Part shown: one piece after another, positions 32,885 to 46,273 of the stretch | How positions within the stretch are numbered: position 1 is the first letter of the stretch | Layout: each line of letters begins with the position of its first letter | From: Rhipicephalus microplus | Taxonomy: Eukaryota; Arthropoda; Arachnida; Ixodida; Ixodidae | Direction of reading: 5' to 3' | NCBI RefSeq assembly: GCF_043290135.1 | Contig: NW_027464588.1 | Span: 8,502,001 to 8,566,000 of the forward strand | Length of the DNA stretch: 64,000 bases | The notes under the pieces: generated by a model | Databases searched by the model: none | What the model saw: only the letters and a program-made list of their open reading frames with translations | Told to the model about the DNA's origin: nothing | Program-made: the position numbers and the translations under genes

Positions 32885-33366
32885 GATGTCAATCAATTTA
32901 TTACTTATGAACCACTATTTACCCGTAGTGATAGTTAGTACTACGAGAACTGGTGAGGCAACGCAGTGAAAGCGTTAAAAATCTTAAAAACTGAACCTTT
33001 TTTACCACAACCACATCAGAACCACGTATACAGACAGGCCACCTATACCGGGCCGTCACGTCCAACCATAGGCAGTACCTAGCCAAGAAAATGTTGAGTG
33101 CTTATCCCGGCTAGCCATCGCCATGGCTATTCTGAACGCTACTTAGAAAGTATGGGCGCTTCCTGTGCACCTTTGCCACGTAACAAACTGACTAGAAACG
33201 ATCATAATTTGACCGAATTTCTCGCCAGAGCGCGTGTACCCTAGCCAAGATTTGGCTATCAGTATGACAGACCTTCCTTTCCGCAGAATTACTAGGCGAT
33301 ACAGAGTATTATAGAATAACCATTTCCATTACTTCATTGTACGTCACCATGAGTAAACTCTATTTA

Positions 33367-33524
33367 CCGTCAATGTTATTTGATTGATTGATATGTGGGG
33401 TTTAACGTCCCAAAACCACTATATGATTATGAGAGACACCGTAGTGGAGGGCTCCGGAAATTTAGACCTCCTGGGGTTCTTTAACGTGCACCCAAATCTG
33501 AGAACACGGGCGCCGTCAATGTTA
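33367..33524 (-). mobile_element. Ruka-like SINE, 5'-truncated, perfect target duplication
   Basis: The last 134 bases of the SINE on the - strand (33379-33512), with TCAA tail. The 12-base direct repeat CCGTCAATGTTA flanks it exactly at 33367-33378 and 33513-33524. Confidence 0.95.
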
Positions 33525-33529
33525 AGATG

Positions 33530-34640
33530 AAGCAGATGACGTGGAGGAAGTATGTCGGGCCAGTTATGGCGCTGCACGCGTTAGACCCCACTTAGTTTTC
33601 TGGTCACCGCAAACGGCAGAAGGAGGACCTTTGTTAGCTCCGATGGTAAGTCTTCATTAAAGCTTGTCTAGACTTTGTCCTTGAATGCACACTAGTTAAA
33701 TTTTCCTCGATGATTGGCGCGTATATAACACACAGAAGAGCACAATGAGAGGGCAGGTACGTAGAAATACAAATCACCACATTTATTTATCGCACTAAAA
33801 TAATTGCTCTGCACTTTTACAAGCTGGTGTAAAAGCGAAATATTTCTCGCTCAGTGCGCATACACGCAGTGCTATATATGGCCTTTGACCAACACAAGCA
33901 TGAAAGTAATTCTATAACCTCTACAAGATGGTTGACCAAAAGCTGATTCGGTACCGGAAGCAGAGGTGTTAAAGTAGGCCTGTAATTCCTAACATACCAG
34001 TGGAGTAACGTTTTACATTCAAGTCTGTCGTGTTCATAAGAGCCTAATGGTGTCTACCACAAGTGCAACACAATTACCAGCGGTGTATTTACCAGGGGTG
34101 TAACAGCTTCTAAGTAGAAGAGTTATAAAAGGAAAAAAGGTACTAATAAATGCTACGTTGTGCGAACTGTTGAGCATGTATCAGTCTCGCATATTCCTTA
34201 ACAAAAAAATAAATTTCCGCTCTCAACTCGTGAAAGAAAGCATCCCGAATAGGCAGATTCTGACTCATAACGCGCGTCCTGCAAGCCCGACCCACTGCCC
34301 CATCGTCAAGCGAAAAATCGCGTGAACTTCCGACAGCGAAATTTCTTGGTGGACAGCAATCGGAAGTGCCCTCGCCTTTTGATTGCCGCACGGACAGTGA
34401 GAAGGATGAAGCTTGCGAGTCTGAACGCGAGAGCTCCCGCGGTTTGCAAGGCGCCCGTACAAAATTTTGGTGTTGTGGACAATAAAACCCTCAGCGACTG
34501 TTTTATAATTGTGATAACATCGCAAACTGCCGTACCAACACCTTAGCTAAAGCTTTTCTCTTGTGATGCTTTTTTACGTGCCCAATGAGCACTTTTTGTA
34601 CGTAACGCATCAGGCAATATTTACTGTAAACGATACGCGT
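33530..34640. other. No recognisable gene
   Basis: Short overlapping frames on both strands around 34143-34546, none with a recognisable domain. Confidence 0.45.
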
Positions 34641-34641
34641 A

Positions 34642-34902
34642 AAGTTTCTAAACCGCCCCGCCACGGTAGTCAAGTGGCTAAGGTACTCGGGTGCTCACCC
34701 GCCGGTCATGGGATCAAATCGCAGCTGTGGCGGCTGTATTTCCGATGGAGGCTGAAATGTTGTAGGACCGTGTACTCAGATTTCGGTGCACGTTAAAGAA
34801 CATCAGGTAGTCGAAGTTTCCGGATCTCTCCACTACAGCGCTTCTCATAACCATGGATATGGTTGTTTTGGGACGTTAAAACCCACAAATCAATTAAGTT
34901 TC
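34642..34902 (+). mobile_element. Ruka-like SINE, full length
   Basis: Head from CCGCCCCGCCACGGTAGTC, box B-like GGATCAAATCGC, full body and a short ATCAATT tail. A short direct repeat AAGTTTC lies at 34642-34648 and 34896-34902. The body is moderately diverged. Confidence 0.9.
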
Positions 34903-34904
34903 GA

Positions 34905-35849
34905 AGCTGTTAGAGTTGGTGTTTGAGGTCAGGTAATGACTTCAAGAATCTCTGTACTTGCCAAGATATTACAATAATTACTGCATGCAGAAAGGTGTTG
35001 CTTCATAGATTCAGCGCACAAAGGTAATAGCACACAGCACGTACATGTATTTATTTATGTACATACGTATGTATTATGTTTACATGGCTTAATAGGCTGC
35101 TGTGTTTTCCGCACCCCTATCCCAATTTCACGTCCTCACAGCTTTCCATGCTCATTGAAAACATTTCCGTGACAAAAACTAACGCATTGTTACACCTCTA
35201 AATAAAGCATCTGCCTTCTTTGTAGTTCCTTATTAGTACCATTGTTGTTGCTCCTTGTCGCTTACTCTGCTCTAGTTTCATGATGAGCGTAATCCGCTAA
35301 GGGAACTGTTTGCGCATCTCCTAGAACTGATCCTTGCCCTGCTTTTCAGCAAGACCACTGTACACTCGCGTCTAATGTTTACCTGAAAAGGATTCCAGAC
35401 TGACTCAAAAAGATATTTGCGTGCACTTGGGCATCCGTTTCTTCTAAAGACGCTATGTCAATACACACGACACCTGTGAACTTCAATCTCTTTCAAGAGA
35501 ATTCCCACTATGGCCACTTGTCTTTGCGCAGTAAACATTCAATGGTCTTTTAGATGCAAACACAAAATGGTAACAATATCACACTACTAGTGCTTCAATG
35601 AGACCGCGCTCAATACGAACACAAGCGTTGCAGTGGCTTCAATCTTGCCATTGTGTGTGGGCTTTTATAAAACTGTTCTCTAGCGAACTTGAAATGTACA
35701 CAGTAGCATTGTTGCGAATCATTTGAAACGTTCTCGCAGCACAGTTCATTGATTCCCTTGCCTGCCTTCTTTTTTGTGTTTATACACCAAAGCTATAAAT
35801 AGCCACTGCTCCCGCCGTTACTGGGTACATTGTCAATCACTGTCAATCA

Positions 35850-35850
<1 letters not shown>
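34905..35850. other. No recognisable gene
   Basis: AT-rich, no recognisable coding motif. Confidence 0.5.
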
Positions 35851-36660
<810 letters not shown>

Positions 36661-36747
36661 TCAGAGGAATCCATAAGGAATGTTGAAAACACAATTCGCA
36701 TAGATTATTTAAAAGCTGAGATGAAGGAAGCATACGTTTATGTTCAC

Positions 36748-36796
36748 CACATTCTCGTCTAGTAGCTAAGATACTCGGCTGCTGACCCGAAGGTCT
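36748..36796 (+). mobile_element. Ruka-like SINE head fragment
   Basis: GTCTAGTAGCTAAGATACTC then GGCTGCTGACCCGAAGGTC match the box A half of the SINE; box B and the body are missing, and TGCTGCTGACCCA is repeated just after. Confidence 0.55.
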
Positions 36797-36799
36797 GCT

Positions 36800-39700
36800 G
36801 CTGACCCACAGCTTCCTTCAAAGCAGGTCGATCCCTTTGTGTGCTTCTGGAGCCTTCTATATATTCAGAAGGCCATGTAAAAACACGTTGGACTCAAAAG
36901 GCTATGGAGAACATGAGTCTTATAAATACACTAGAGAAAACTCTGGCGGTATTGCATTTATGGAAGCTGCAACCCACGGCGTTTCAGCGAGTATGAAAAT
37001 ATGGCTAGTACGCGAATTTATCTTATCTTCGTTATTCTGGCTCTCTTTGGCGTCACGTCACTTGAAGTTGCTTTGTCAAAAAAAGCAGCAAATTCTCAGC
37101 AGTTATACCTCAGTAACCCTGCGTTTTAGGCTCACCAATTCCAATCGAGTCACAAAGTTTGCAACAGTCTGTTCTTTCATTCGAAAGAAGACCAAAACAC
37201 AACAATAAATTGCCACAAGTGCGTTTGAATCCCGCAAGCACGAAGACTAGGCAAATTTGAGTACTTTATCCATCATTCCCTTGGTCTCTGAACAATCAGA
37301 GTGCCAGAGTCTTCTCCGGTTAATTTCATAAAAGTCTAGGATAGCGGGGAAAACTGCCGCCGGCTTAAATGGAACGAATTCATCATCTCAGTGGCTAAAA
37401 TATGGGGAGAAGGTTGTCGGTACAACCTACTGAGAAGAAAAAGAAGATCGCTTTCACCTTGGCGTGGTCTCAGCCAAAGGTATGGAGGACTATGCGAGGT
37501 ATTTCCTTGTGCAATGGGTGTAGAGCTCTATATGCGTCATAAAACGCTGGATCCCCTAGTAACACACTCACGCGTTGCGGTTCGTAATGCTTGCACACGC
37601 ACGTGTGTTTTTCGCGATTACTGGCATTTATAATTGCAGGTTGTCATGTTATCAGTATTGCGACCACATCGAATATATCATCGTTGGGTATTTCTTAGCT
37701 GCACGTATTCTCGATTTCATATCATCTCTTGTTTTCTGCCTGAAAAATCTGCCGCAGTTGCTTTATAAAGAAGGCGCTGCGCTAAAACAGACTGATTGAA
37801 GCCAGTTTGGCTCCCAGTCACGATGATCGCATTTAGATTAAGGCAATATGCCAACAATGAACTCATATGAAGCTTTTGACTTTCAAAAGGCCCCAACCAT
37901 AAAATGAATCTTTTTCGACGTTTTGGAATCAACTGATTTTTTCTTCAGGAAGAATGACAGCGGAGGTGCAGAGGTGCAACTTTTAGTTTTATTGACAGAC
38001 CATCTGAGAGAAAAGAGAAAAGGTGCATCTTCTTTCGTGGTGCGAGTCTTAAGTGGCTTGTGTTTGCTGTGGTTGCTTGAGATTGATGGGCTAGGGCTGA
38101 CAGCAGATCATTGAGGTCTTGGTATGACTTGCTTTTCTTGCAGTGGTCAGGCCGTTAATTATACGGCAGGATTCTTTTAGAATCTTTACCGTTGTTTTTA
38201 CTGTTTTGGCTGGGCCATGGTCACCGCAGTAGTCGTTTTTGTTGGTTAGATTCTGTTGTCAGTATTTCATTTTTCGATGCAGTGCATAATATTATCTGCG
38301 TCTTCTGAGTATTCTGTAAGGGTTTTTCCCCGTCTTGGAAACCTGCTCACATGTATTGTGCTTCATAATTTTTTTGGTTAGGTTTTTGTTTGTTTATTTA
38401 GTCAATTTGTGTAGCCTGGCACTCGAAACATTGCACTTTTTCTACGACACCTTGTGTTTTTTTTCTGGCATGTTTCTTGGCTATTGGAAGACGGAAATTT
38501 ATTTTGTGGCTGGCTTGTGCACGAAGGCTTCGCCTTCTTTCTTTAAGATTATTCCGATGACTAATATTTGATTTCTTCGTTGGAGGCTCAAGAACTTCAC
38601 GTGATAAATGACCAAATTGCCAAACAGGCAACTCTATCGAAATATTTTACCTTATATGAAGCTGCACTTTAAAGAGCACCAAGTAACCGAAGTTGCTCTG
38701 AAGTCTATCGCAGTGGCTCACCCCATAATCACACATTGATTATGACTCTTAAACCCTGGTGTGTCACTTCTATTGCTTATGATTCGAGAGGCCGGCAAAC
38801 GACAATGCCAACTGATCAGTTGGTAATGGCTAGAGCTTGCAAAAAAATACACTGAAAAAATTTCTCTTCACATTGACAAGATTGATAAGATCTGGAAATA
38901 AGAATAAACAAAACGCGTGAAAAAGGGTTCTTCCTGTCAGCCAGTCCCTCTCGCGAAGAGAAAAAATAAAAAGAACAAAGCAACACAGTAAGCTATTATG
39001 TCGCCGCGGTACTTTTTACCTGGATAAAAACATGTATTTATTCCTCCCTTGAATGCAGATACACGTTCAAAGGCGGGAACATTGCTAAACTTTGGTGGTT
39101 CCATGTTATGACAGTGGCACATAGAGAAACATACCTACGATTGGCACCCTGACGTATTTAGGGCGTTTTGTGATTTTATTTAGGTCTCTGAATGATTTCT
39201 GCTTGAAATCTTTAGCTGAACTGAACTTTTTCAGGCACAATAACAAATATTTACTTTCATTTGCTTTAAAATGTTGGGTGAAATAAACACGGCGGCCTCG
39301 TCAACTCAAAATTTTATTATTTGATTTTTTTCTGTTCTTTCATTTTTTCTCTCCCTCTCTGTCTCTTTAAAATTTTTGTACACTACTCGTACTTGATTAT
39401 TTTTAAGTAGAATAATAAGCAGTAGTTCAGTTCTGGTTGAAAGCTTACGCTATGCTTTCTTGGCCAACTCTCCTGAGTGGTTGTGTCTCATCATAGAGAG
39501 AAAACAAACAAGCAAACAAAAAGTCTCGCTAGCTGAAATCGATTCCTCTTCAGACATAGCACCAAACAAACAACTACAGTGAAATGTTTCAAGGTTAGGA
39601 AAAAGAAACAAGTAAATATAGGTGCTCTGACATAATTTAAGCACCTGCCACCCACCTTTCGCACAACTTAGCGTTAAAGTCGACTGCCGTTCCTAGCAGT

Positions 39701-40880
39701 TCTGACAGAGTGCGAAATTGTGCGAACACGCGGTAGCGTGATCAAGTGCTAATGCATGTCATTTCTCCAAGGCCGCGTTGAGTGCTGCAAACATCGCAGT
39801 CTGAACAGCACGACAACCCGTCTGCCTTCCGTGCCGCTTCAATTCTTTCGTCTTCATTCGCGCTGGCGGCTGTGAACGTCATCCGCTTTCTCTGGCTGAA
39901 AGAAGCGAGATGAGAGGTGCCTGTCTTGCCTCATTATTGATAGCATCTGCGCCCCTTGAGGTCATGGGCCGCCAGCACGCTGTCATGAAACCCTCATATT
40001 TTTCCATTCCCTGCATCTCCCACTGACTCATAACAAAAAAAAACATTGGTGTTCTCGCCTGAGTGGCGTGTTTTTTGTGTGTTAATGACAAACCTTCAAC
40101 AAATCCTCACGCACTCTGAGGAAAAGCTATCCAGCGTTTCATTTCGGAATACGTCTGAACAAACTTGACTACCGATCATAAAGCAGCGTACTACCACACA
40201 CTTTGGAGTGCTTAGTGAAATAGAACTTTAGGGGAAAAAACACTTTCATCAGGTTCTCTTTTTTTTAACCCATACCTGCTATTGAAGTATGCTTGTTCAA
40301 AATGTAACAAGATAGTGCTTGTGTGCACCGCATTGTAAGTGTCCTTACACGTACCGTGAAATACTAAGCTCAACAAAACAACAACGAAGTCGTTCTAAAA
40401 GCCACTGTGGGCTACATCCTCTATTTATTCGATGCCACACGCCATGTGCGAATGATAACTCAACTGTCTTGCCAGGCAGTTATATATAAAATCTAAGTGT
40501 TGTCCTGCACAATAAAATAAATACCTGACGCCTTCTTTGCGATTCAGACCACAGGCTTCGCGAAATTAAAATATACATCACAGTCTGGTTTGGGTCAACC
40601 AAAAGTTTCAGCTAGAATAGTTTCAGTACCACGACGTATATCAAGAAAAATGCTAAAATCATTGCGTTCCTACGTGATTAAGTTACTTGAGGCCTGGAAG
40701 ATAAACAGGGCATGCAATCACAAATGCGTGAGAACAGAACCAGTGAGCTTCAAGGCCGCCAACGAACTGAAAGGCTGTGCCTAAGTAGAAATTAAGGAGC
40801 TATAAACAGAATCCGTCCGCGCATGCTCACAGACGGCGGGTCCACTCGTCACTCCGGCACTCGACAATGCCCAAAAGAGG
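36800..40880. other. No recognisable gene
   Basis: Four kilobases of AT-rich sequence. A 123-codon + frame at 36837-37208 and a 77-codon basic - frame at 38398-38631 are open but have no motif I recognise. No repeat family was identified inside the window. Confidence 0.4.
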
Positions 40881-40888
40881 AAGAGTTT

Positions 40889-41157
40889 GAGCGCGACGTT
40901 TTGCTGATTGATTGATATGTGAGTTTTAACGTAACAAAACCACGATATGAATATGAGAGACGCCGTAGTGGAGGGCTTCGGAAATTTCGACCACATAGGG
41001 TTCTTTACCGTGCACCTAAATCTGAGCACACGGGCCTACAGCATTTCCACCTTCATCGAAAATGCTGCCGCCACAGCCGGGATTCAATCCCGTTACCTGC
41101 GGGTCAGCAGCCGAGTACCTTAGCCACTAAACCACAGCGGTGGAGCGCGACATTTGG
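40889..41157 (-). mobile_element. Ruka-like SINE, full length, with target duplication
   Basis: Complete SINE on the - strand (about 40904-41142), with TTGA-type tail at the left, body, box B GGATTGAATCCC and head. The flanks GAGCGCGACGTTTTG (40889-40903) and GAGCGCGACATTTGG (41143-41157) match at 13 of 15 bases. Confidence 0.93.
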
Positions 41158-41339
41158 TTTTTAACGTACACTAGAGAAAAAGAAAAATGTAAGAAATGCA
41201 GGGAGGTTTTTGTGAGAGGCCAAGCTTCAGTATATCAAAAAAAAGAAACCACGAAGACAAAGTGGGCATGGGTAGGGCGTGTTGTGTGAAGGCAGCGTAA
41301 CCACTCCTCAATACACTGTAAACAAAAATATGCCCAGCT

Positions 41340-41900
41340 TGGAAGAATCGGCGAAGGATGCGCCCACTCTGCTCCGGTGACCTCACTCAAACCAGGTTAT
41401 ACCGGAGCAAATACATTCGTTTTCCACCCTTCTCTTCCGGTGATCACCGAACGAAAGAAGCCGGAGGCAAACGGGGCCCATCCCGTGATTATGCTCGCTT
41501 GGTTCCTCCGGTAATGCTCCCGCGCATCGCTTTTGCCTCAGTGGATGCTCCCCAATTGCTCCGGGTCATCGCTCACTGGCATTCATTGGCTGTTCGAGGA
41601 GTGATATAGGCAGCCTCGCTGCCGGGAGGCCGTTTTCCACAAACCAACATGGCGCAGACCAAGCCGGTGCAGTGAGGATTGTACGAAGCGTTCAGCCACG
41701 TCAGAGAAAAGGAAATCGTTGTGAGCACCTTCTGAATATCACAAGCGACAAACAGACGTGAAGGTTATCATCGATTGAAGGGAGCTGTGGGAACGGTAAT
41801 ACTGTGATGGTTCCTGGCAGCGAACGACACATTGTGATCTCGCGACTGTTGAGGGACCCGGTGGTTGCTGGTGCGGCGAAGACACGGTTAGTTAGCTCTT
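41340..41900 (+). promoter_or_regulatory. GC- and CpG-rich patch, possible promoter and first exon
   Basis: CpG-dense sequence in an AT-rich neighbourhood. It contains repeated CCGG/CTCCGG motifs, a short ATG frame in good context (CCAACATGGCG, stop after eight codons, about 41649) and a possible splice donor (ACACG then GTTAGT at about 41886). No TATA box or long coding frame. It may instead be part of a repeat, since CTCCGG-rich units recur at 49615-49850. Confidence 0.22.
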
Positions 41901-42039
41901 CTTGAATTACATGTCTTTATTGTCAGGCACTGCTATTATTGGATTATGCTGTGTTGATAAACCAAACATATGATCCATATTTGGCTAATTTTACGAGACG
42001 TCAGTAAAAGATCTGCGAAATTCCGATAATGCGTTGTGT

Positions 42040-42972
42040 GGACTACGTGTTCATTTTTTCTTTAACAAAACTTCGGTAAAGCGAAAACTCGGCAAATCCC
42101 ACGTACCTGGGAATTAACGCCATGCGAAGCATGCGGAGGGAAGATGACCGTGTCACAATTTTTTTATTGAGTGACATCTCATGAAATGAAGCTAAATATA
42201 TGTAGTAATGTTGCACGCCCAGACATAAGTTGAAGAGTTGCAATGTTTATATAATCAGTAGTTTGCACTTGCGCAATGATGCCAACTGGAACAAGCGTAT
42301 TAGTAACACCAGAAGCTGATATGAAGCACTGGTGCTCGCCAGGATGCTCGCCCTGGACACTGCGACATAAATCAACTTCAGCGTATGGCACCTAACCACT
42401 ATCGACGATAACGCGACGTGACTGCTGTATCAAAGGAGTACATATGTAATGTTAATAACATTAGGTAGAGAGCACTGCAACCACTGTTTACGTTTCTCGA
42501 AGATTAGCGTCTATTTGAAAAGTAGTCCCGAGACCTGGCGTAGCTCGTTGGTAAAATGCTTTATTGTTACGCAGAATGCTTGGGTTCGATTCCAGCTGCA
42601 ACCCAGAAATTCTTTATTCTTTGCATTTGACGGGTAGACGCTACCGTTGTCGAGTATTTCTTGACGCTCACGCGTTAAAATTGCCCATGCGTATTCTTGT
42701 CGTTCCTGGGTAGATAATAAGTGACAATCGCCTGTGGCACATACCCGCATACCAGCGGCACATACCCGCCCCTATGTAGGTGCCACTGTCTGGCGGGAAG
42801 TGTTTGGCGACGTCCGCGACGGGATCGTGACATTATTCATGTCTTTACCAGGGCGTCATATTCGTCAAGCCTCCTTACCCTCCCCTGCTAATTTTGGTGC
42901 GCGCCACGTTAAGGGGGTGATATGAGAGCACCAAAATGTAAGCGGCTAGTTAGATATATGGATAGATACACT
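42040..42972 (+). repeat. Dispersed repeat with tRNA-Gly-like core and GATA end (copy C)
   Basis: The longest copy of the family. Upstream half 42040-42530 (shared with 17760-18180), tRNA-like core 42534-42605, then 3' half to AGTTAAGGGGGTGATATGAG-like sequence ending at a short GATA run (42953-42967). Copies A (17760) and B (35850) overlap different halves of it. Confidence 0.6.
42541..42593 (+). promoter_or_regulatory. Internal RNA polymerase III-type promoter (box A and box B)
   Basis: Box A-like TAGCTCGTTGG at 42541-42551 and a perfect box B GGTTCGATTCC at 42583-42593, about 30 bases apart as in tRNA genes. The stems of a full tRNA cannot be drawn cleanly, so this is a tRNA-derived promoter rather than a tRNA gene. 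Confidence 0.5.
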
Positions 42973-42974
42973 CA

Positions 42975-44480
42975 AAGTCGCCGAAGTATGCCAAGAAATG
43001 CTGCGCAATTAAAACGGAAAGGTGAGCGAGTTGGTACTGATTCATTATAGCGTAAACGTTGCGCAAAAAAACTGAGCACCACAAGCGCATATGGTTGTTC
43101 ACTTTCTTCTACTCGTCCTTTTTTGTGCACTGTTAACGCCATAATAGCTTCGGTAAGTTCAATAAAGACGCTGTAATATTTTGAGCGCTGGTTAGATATA
43201 GGCCAATAGAAAATGTCATAGTTTTAGCTTGAATCTATGAAACGTTAATAATTGTTATAGGTACACCTAACTGGTTAATTTATATTTCGGTCTTGTCAGT
43301 ACACGGAAACGGTAACATTTGTCCGCTTTCCATATCAATAAACACCATGTCTAGGTCAGCCATTACATAAAAATTGTTTTGATAGAATGTGTAAGCTGAA
43401 CCTATCAAACTTGAATAACTAAAATCAGTGTTAACTCTTTATAAATTTAGTGAATTGAGGTAGGGCAATGTAAATTGTGCTGACTTGAACGCATATACGC
43501 ACTCATGCTTGTGAAAAAAGTATTTTGGTTAGATAAATGGCATCTGAGGACTAAGATAATAATCTAGAGGTATATAAACTAGACTCTTCGTGGGTCATAT
43601 TGCTGTCAAGGAAAGAAAGAGAGGGTCGAAACAAACTGACGATACTATAGACGAGGAATGCAAAAAAAAAAGAAGACGGCTTGGTTGGCAAAACGAGTCG
43701 CGCAGTGGTAGACCTTTCTGTGAAATGGGGGGAGGGGTACTAAAGTTAACTGATTTGACAACCCGGCTCAGCATTCTAAGACGGAGGAGACATTGTAGTG
43801 AAAGAGAGAAACAAGGAGGCACCCTTTTGAAAAACTAGCCGTATTTTCTGTGTTGGTGATGGGAGAGATCACTATTTTAGCTACTGCATTTTTTTCCTCT
43901 ATTTTCAGTCCTGCTGCCGTGGCCGTGGATGCAGTTTTTTCTTGTTTTTTTTTGGCAAAGACTGGATTGCGAACTGTGCTGAGACATAGTTTTGAACTGG
44001 GAAATGCAACGACATTGGCTTGTGAACAGAAGAGGGGAAAATGAACTTTCTTCAAGCCTGGGACGCTGGTCGTGACGCTTGCACGTGCATCCCTTTCTGT
44101 GGCCCTCGAACTTGAGCACGGACCTTTCAGTTAAGTAAACGGGTCGGCCTTTCCTTATTTCTGTGAAAACGCAGTTGGCTAAGAGGGCATAATTGTTGTG
44201 TCTTTTATTGCTTATTTATTTTGTTACGTTGTAGCGAACTTTACCTTATTTTATGCTTGAAGCTGCTCGTCTGAAAAAATACATGCTCATACAATTACTA
44301 CTTTGAAAAATGTTCACCACGACAAGTATCAAAACAAAGCAGGTAGTGCTAATTGAAGAGTAAAAACAATGCCAACTCATCTCGAAAATAATTTTAGAAA
44401 AAAGATGAAGCTAGGCTTTCCTTAAAGACAGGTCGCAACCATGGAAACTGTAAGGGCCCACTTTGCTAGAAGTATGACAA
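42975..44480. other. No recognisable gene
   Basis: An 82-codon Lys/Arg-rich + frame (43590-43838) lacks a recognisable domain. Opposite-strand frames here are shadows. Confidence 0.45.
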
Positions 44481-44496
44481 TGAGCAAGCATTAAAC

Positions 44497-44682
44497 TGGA
44501 CCGCGAGTGAAGTGCCCCTACAAATTGACGAAGACACCAGCCCCAGTGACATTAGCCAGGACAGTGAAGACGCCTTTGTACCACCCTCGCTCAAGAACCT
44601 GGACTGCAAACGACACTGGATAACTACTCGTGACGTAGAAGCCCCCACCAGAGACAGAAGTTCCCTGCGGACATCGACGTGA
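44497..44682 (+). pseudogene. ORF1 tail of L1/Tx1-like LINE
   Basis: A 61-codon frame reads WTASEVPLQIDEDTSPSDIS, then an acidic stretch, and KRHWITTRDVEAPTRDRSSL before a TGA at 44680-44682. It lies 45 bases before the ORF2 ATG. It looks like an acidic C-terminal tail of the element's first protein. The start is lost to 5' truncation. The assignment is by position and composition only. Confidence 0.5.
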
Positions 44683-44727
44683 TCCCGGAAGCCCCAAGCC
44701 TCCGGTGGATCACCTAGCCGGAAAAAA

Positions 44728-46260
44728 ATGACTCAGCCACTTGCGGGGCACCGGCTCCCGCGCCTGATAAAGGTACCCCTACATTTGCGCGATCCTATAC
44801 TATGTTTTAATTTTCCCTATGGCTCTTACTCTGAAAGTTATTACTTTAACGTTCAAGGTTTCCGCAATCCACAAAAACAGGCTGAGGTATTGGCTTTTGC
44901 GCGTTCAGCGCACTGTGATTTGCTGTTCGTGCAAGAAACAAATTTTTTCAAGCTTTCTGATGTACTCGCTTTCAAGCGCTCGTTCAATAATGATTGTTTT
45001 TTTTCGTACGCCAGCACGCATTTGACTGGCGTCGGAGTCATGATTCTTAACCGAGGTCTTTTACGTGACCATCATGTTTCCTTCGATGCCTTCGGACGCG
45101 TTCTGGCATTCGACTGCACCTTTTTTTCGTTAAGAATAAGATTTGTTGCCGTGTATGCCCCAGTGGCACGCATGAACTCTAACGCATTCTTCCAATATCA
45201 TGATGCGTTCCTTTTAAATTCTCAACACGTGGTACTTTTAGGGGATTTCAATTGTGTCTTAGGCTCACACGCACACGTTCGAGGTCCGGGGCATGGCCGG
45301 AAAAACTGAATTGCCAGAGAACTTGGACGTCTAGTGCAGCAATTGGCATTGAGTGACATTAATGAAAGTGTGCATGGCAGCAATTATGCCTATACTTGGC
45401 GTCGAGCAGCGTCGAGCCGCCGAATTGATCGCGTGTATGCATCCCCCAGTCTCATTACTTACGTTAACGACACCGGGATAATGTCATTGCCACCGACACC
45501 AGTGTACATTAGTGACCATCGGCCGGTTATGTTATCTCTCCGCCTGCCAGCGGGGACGCCAACGATTCACAAACTATGGCGTCTCGATTGCCGCGTCCTC
45601 CAGGACTCTCAGGCTACGAAGAAATCGTCCCAAGCGTTACGCGCATCGCGCTTTGGGGCGGATGTAGCTGATTGGGATCGCCTCAAAGAACAGTGGTGCC
45701 ATTATTGCAGTGCGTCAGGCCGAGGACTTTGCACCCGTAGGTCCAAAAATGCGTCATTGTTAATCCAGAAGATACGCATTGCGAATCGAGATCCCAGTCC
45801 TTCCACTGTAATGCGAGCATGGCAAGAGGAGCTCGTTGAATGGTACAAACGTATTATGCGCGCTTCTTCACTCTCGGTTGCAGCTTGGCGCTGTAGACGT
45901 GCACCGTGTGCGCACCCTGAGGTGTTAAGGTATGCACGCAGAGCTCTGCTTCATCCACCAGGCTCGCCTGCGCACTCGCTGAACTCTCCTGCCCCAACTG
46001 CTGTGGGTACGTGCGACTTTCAGGAATTCACTCAACACTTTCAGTCAATGGCTCAATCTGGTGCTAATGTCTCTTACCCAAAATCCATTCCTTCACATCA
46101 TCTGCTAAAAGATTTGCCTCATGATTCCAACATGTCACATGACGTCCTGCTATCACCGCCATCCGATGACGAAATCAAGGGTGCGTTAGACGCAATGAAG
46201 AAAGGAGCGGCCCCAGGGCCTGACGGGCTCCCTGCAGTTTTATGTACAGTTCTGGCCTAT
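44728..46260 (+). pseudogene. ORF2 endonuclease and linker of L1/Tx1-like LINE
   Basis: The first ATG, at 44728, opens the frame. Endonuclease motifs: YYFNVQGFRN, LLFVQETNFF (catalytic Glu), VVLLGDFNCVLGS, then SSRRIDRVYASPSL and YISDHRPVML (catalytic Asp-His). A TGA at 45307-45309 (context GRKN-stop-IARELGRL) replaces what is probably Trp; the frame is otherwise open for about 500 codons. The linker ends at DEIKGALDAMKKGAAPGPDG, the entry into RT. A frameshift follows near 46245-46270. Confidence 0.88.
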
Positions 46261-46273
46261 CATTGGTCCAACT

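Noticed and set aside
42534..42605. tRNA gene
   Set aside because: Box A and B are good, but the anticodon and acceptor stems do not pair, and the segment is part of a repeat with at least one other copy.
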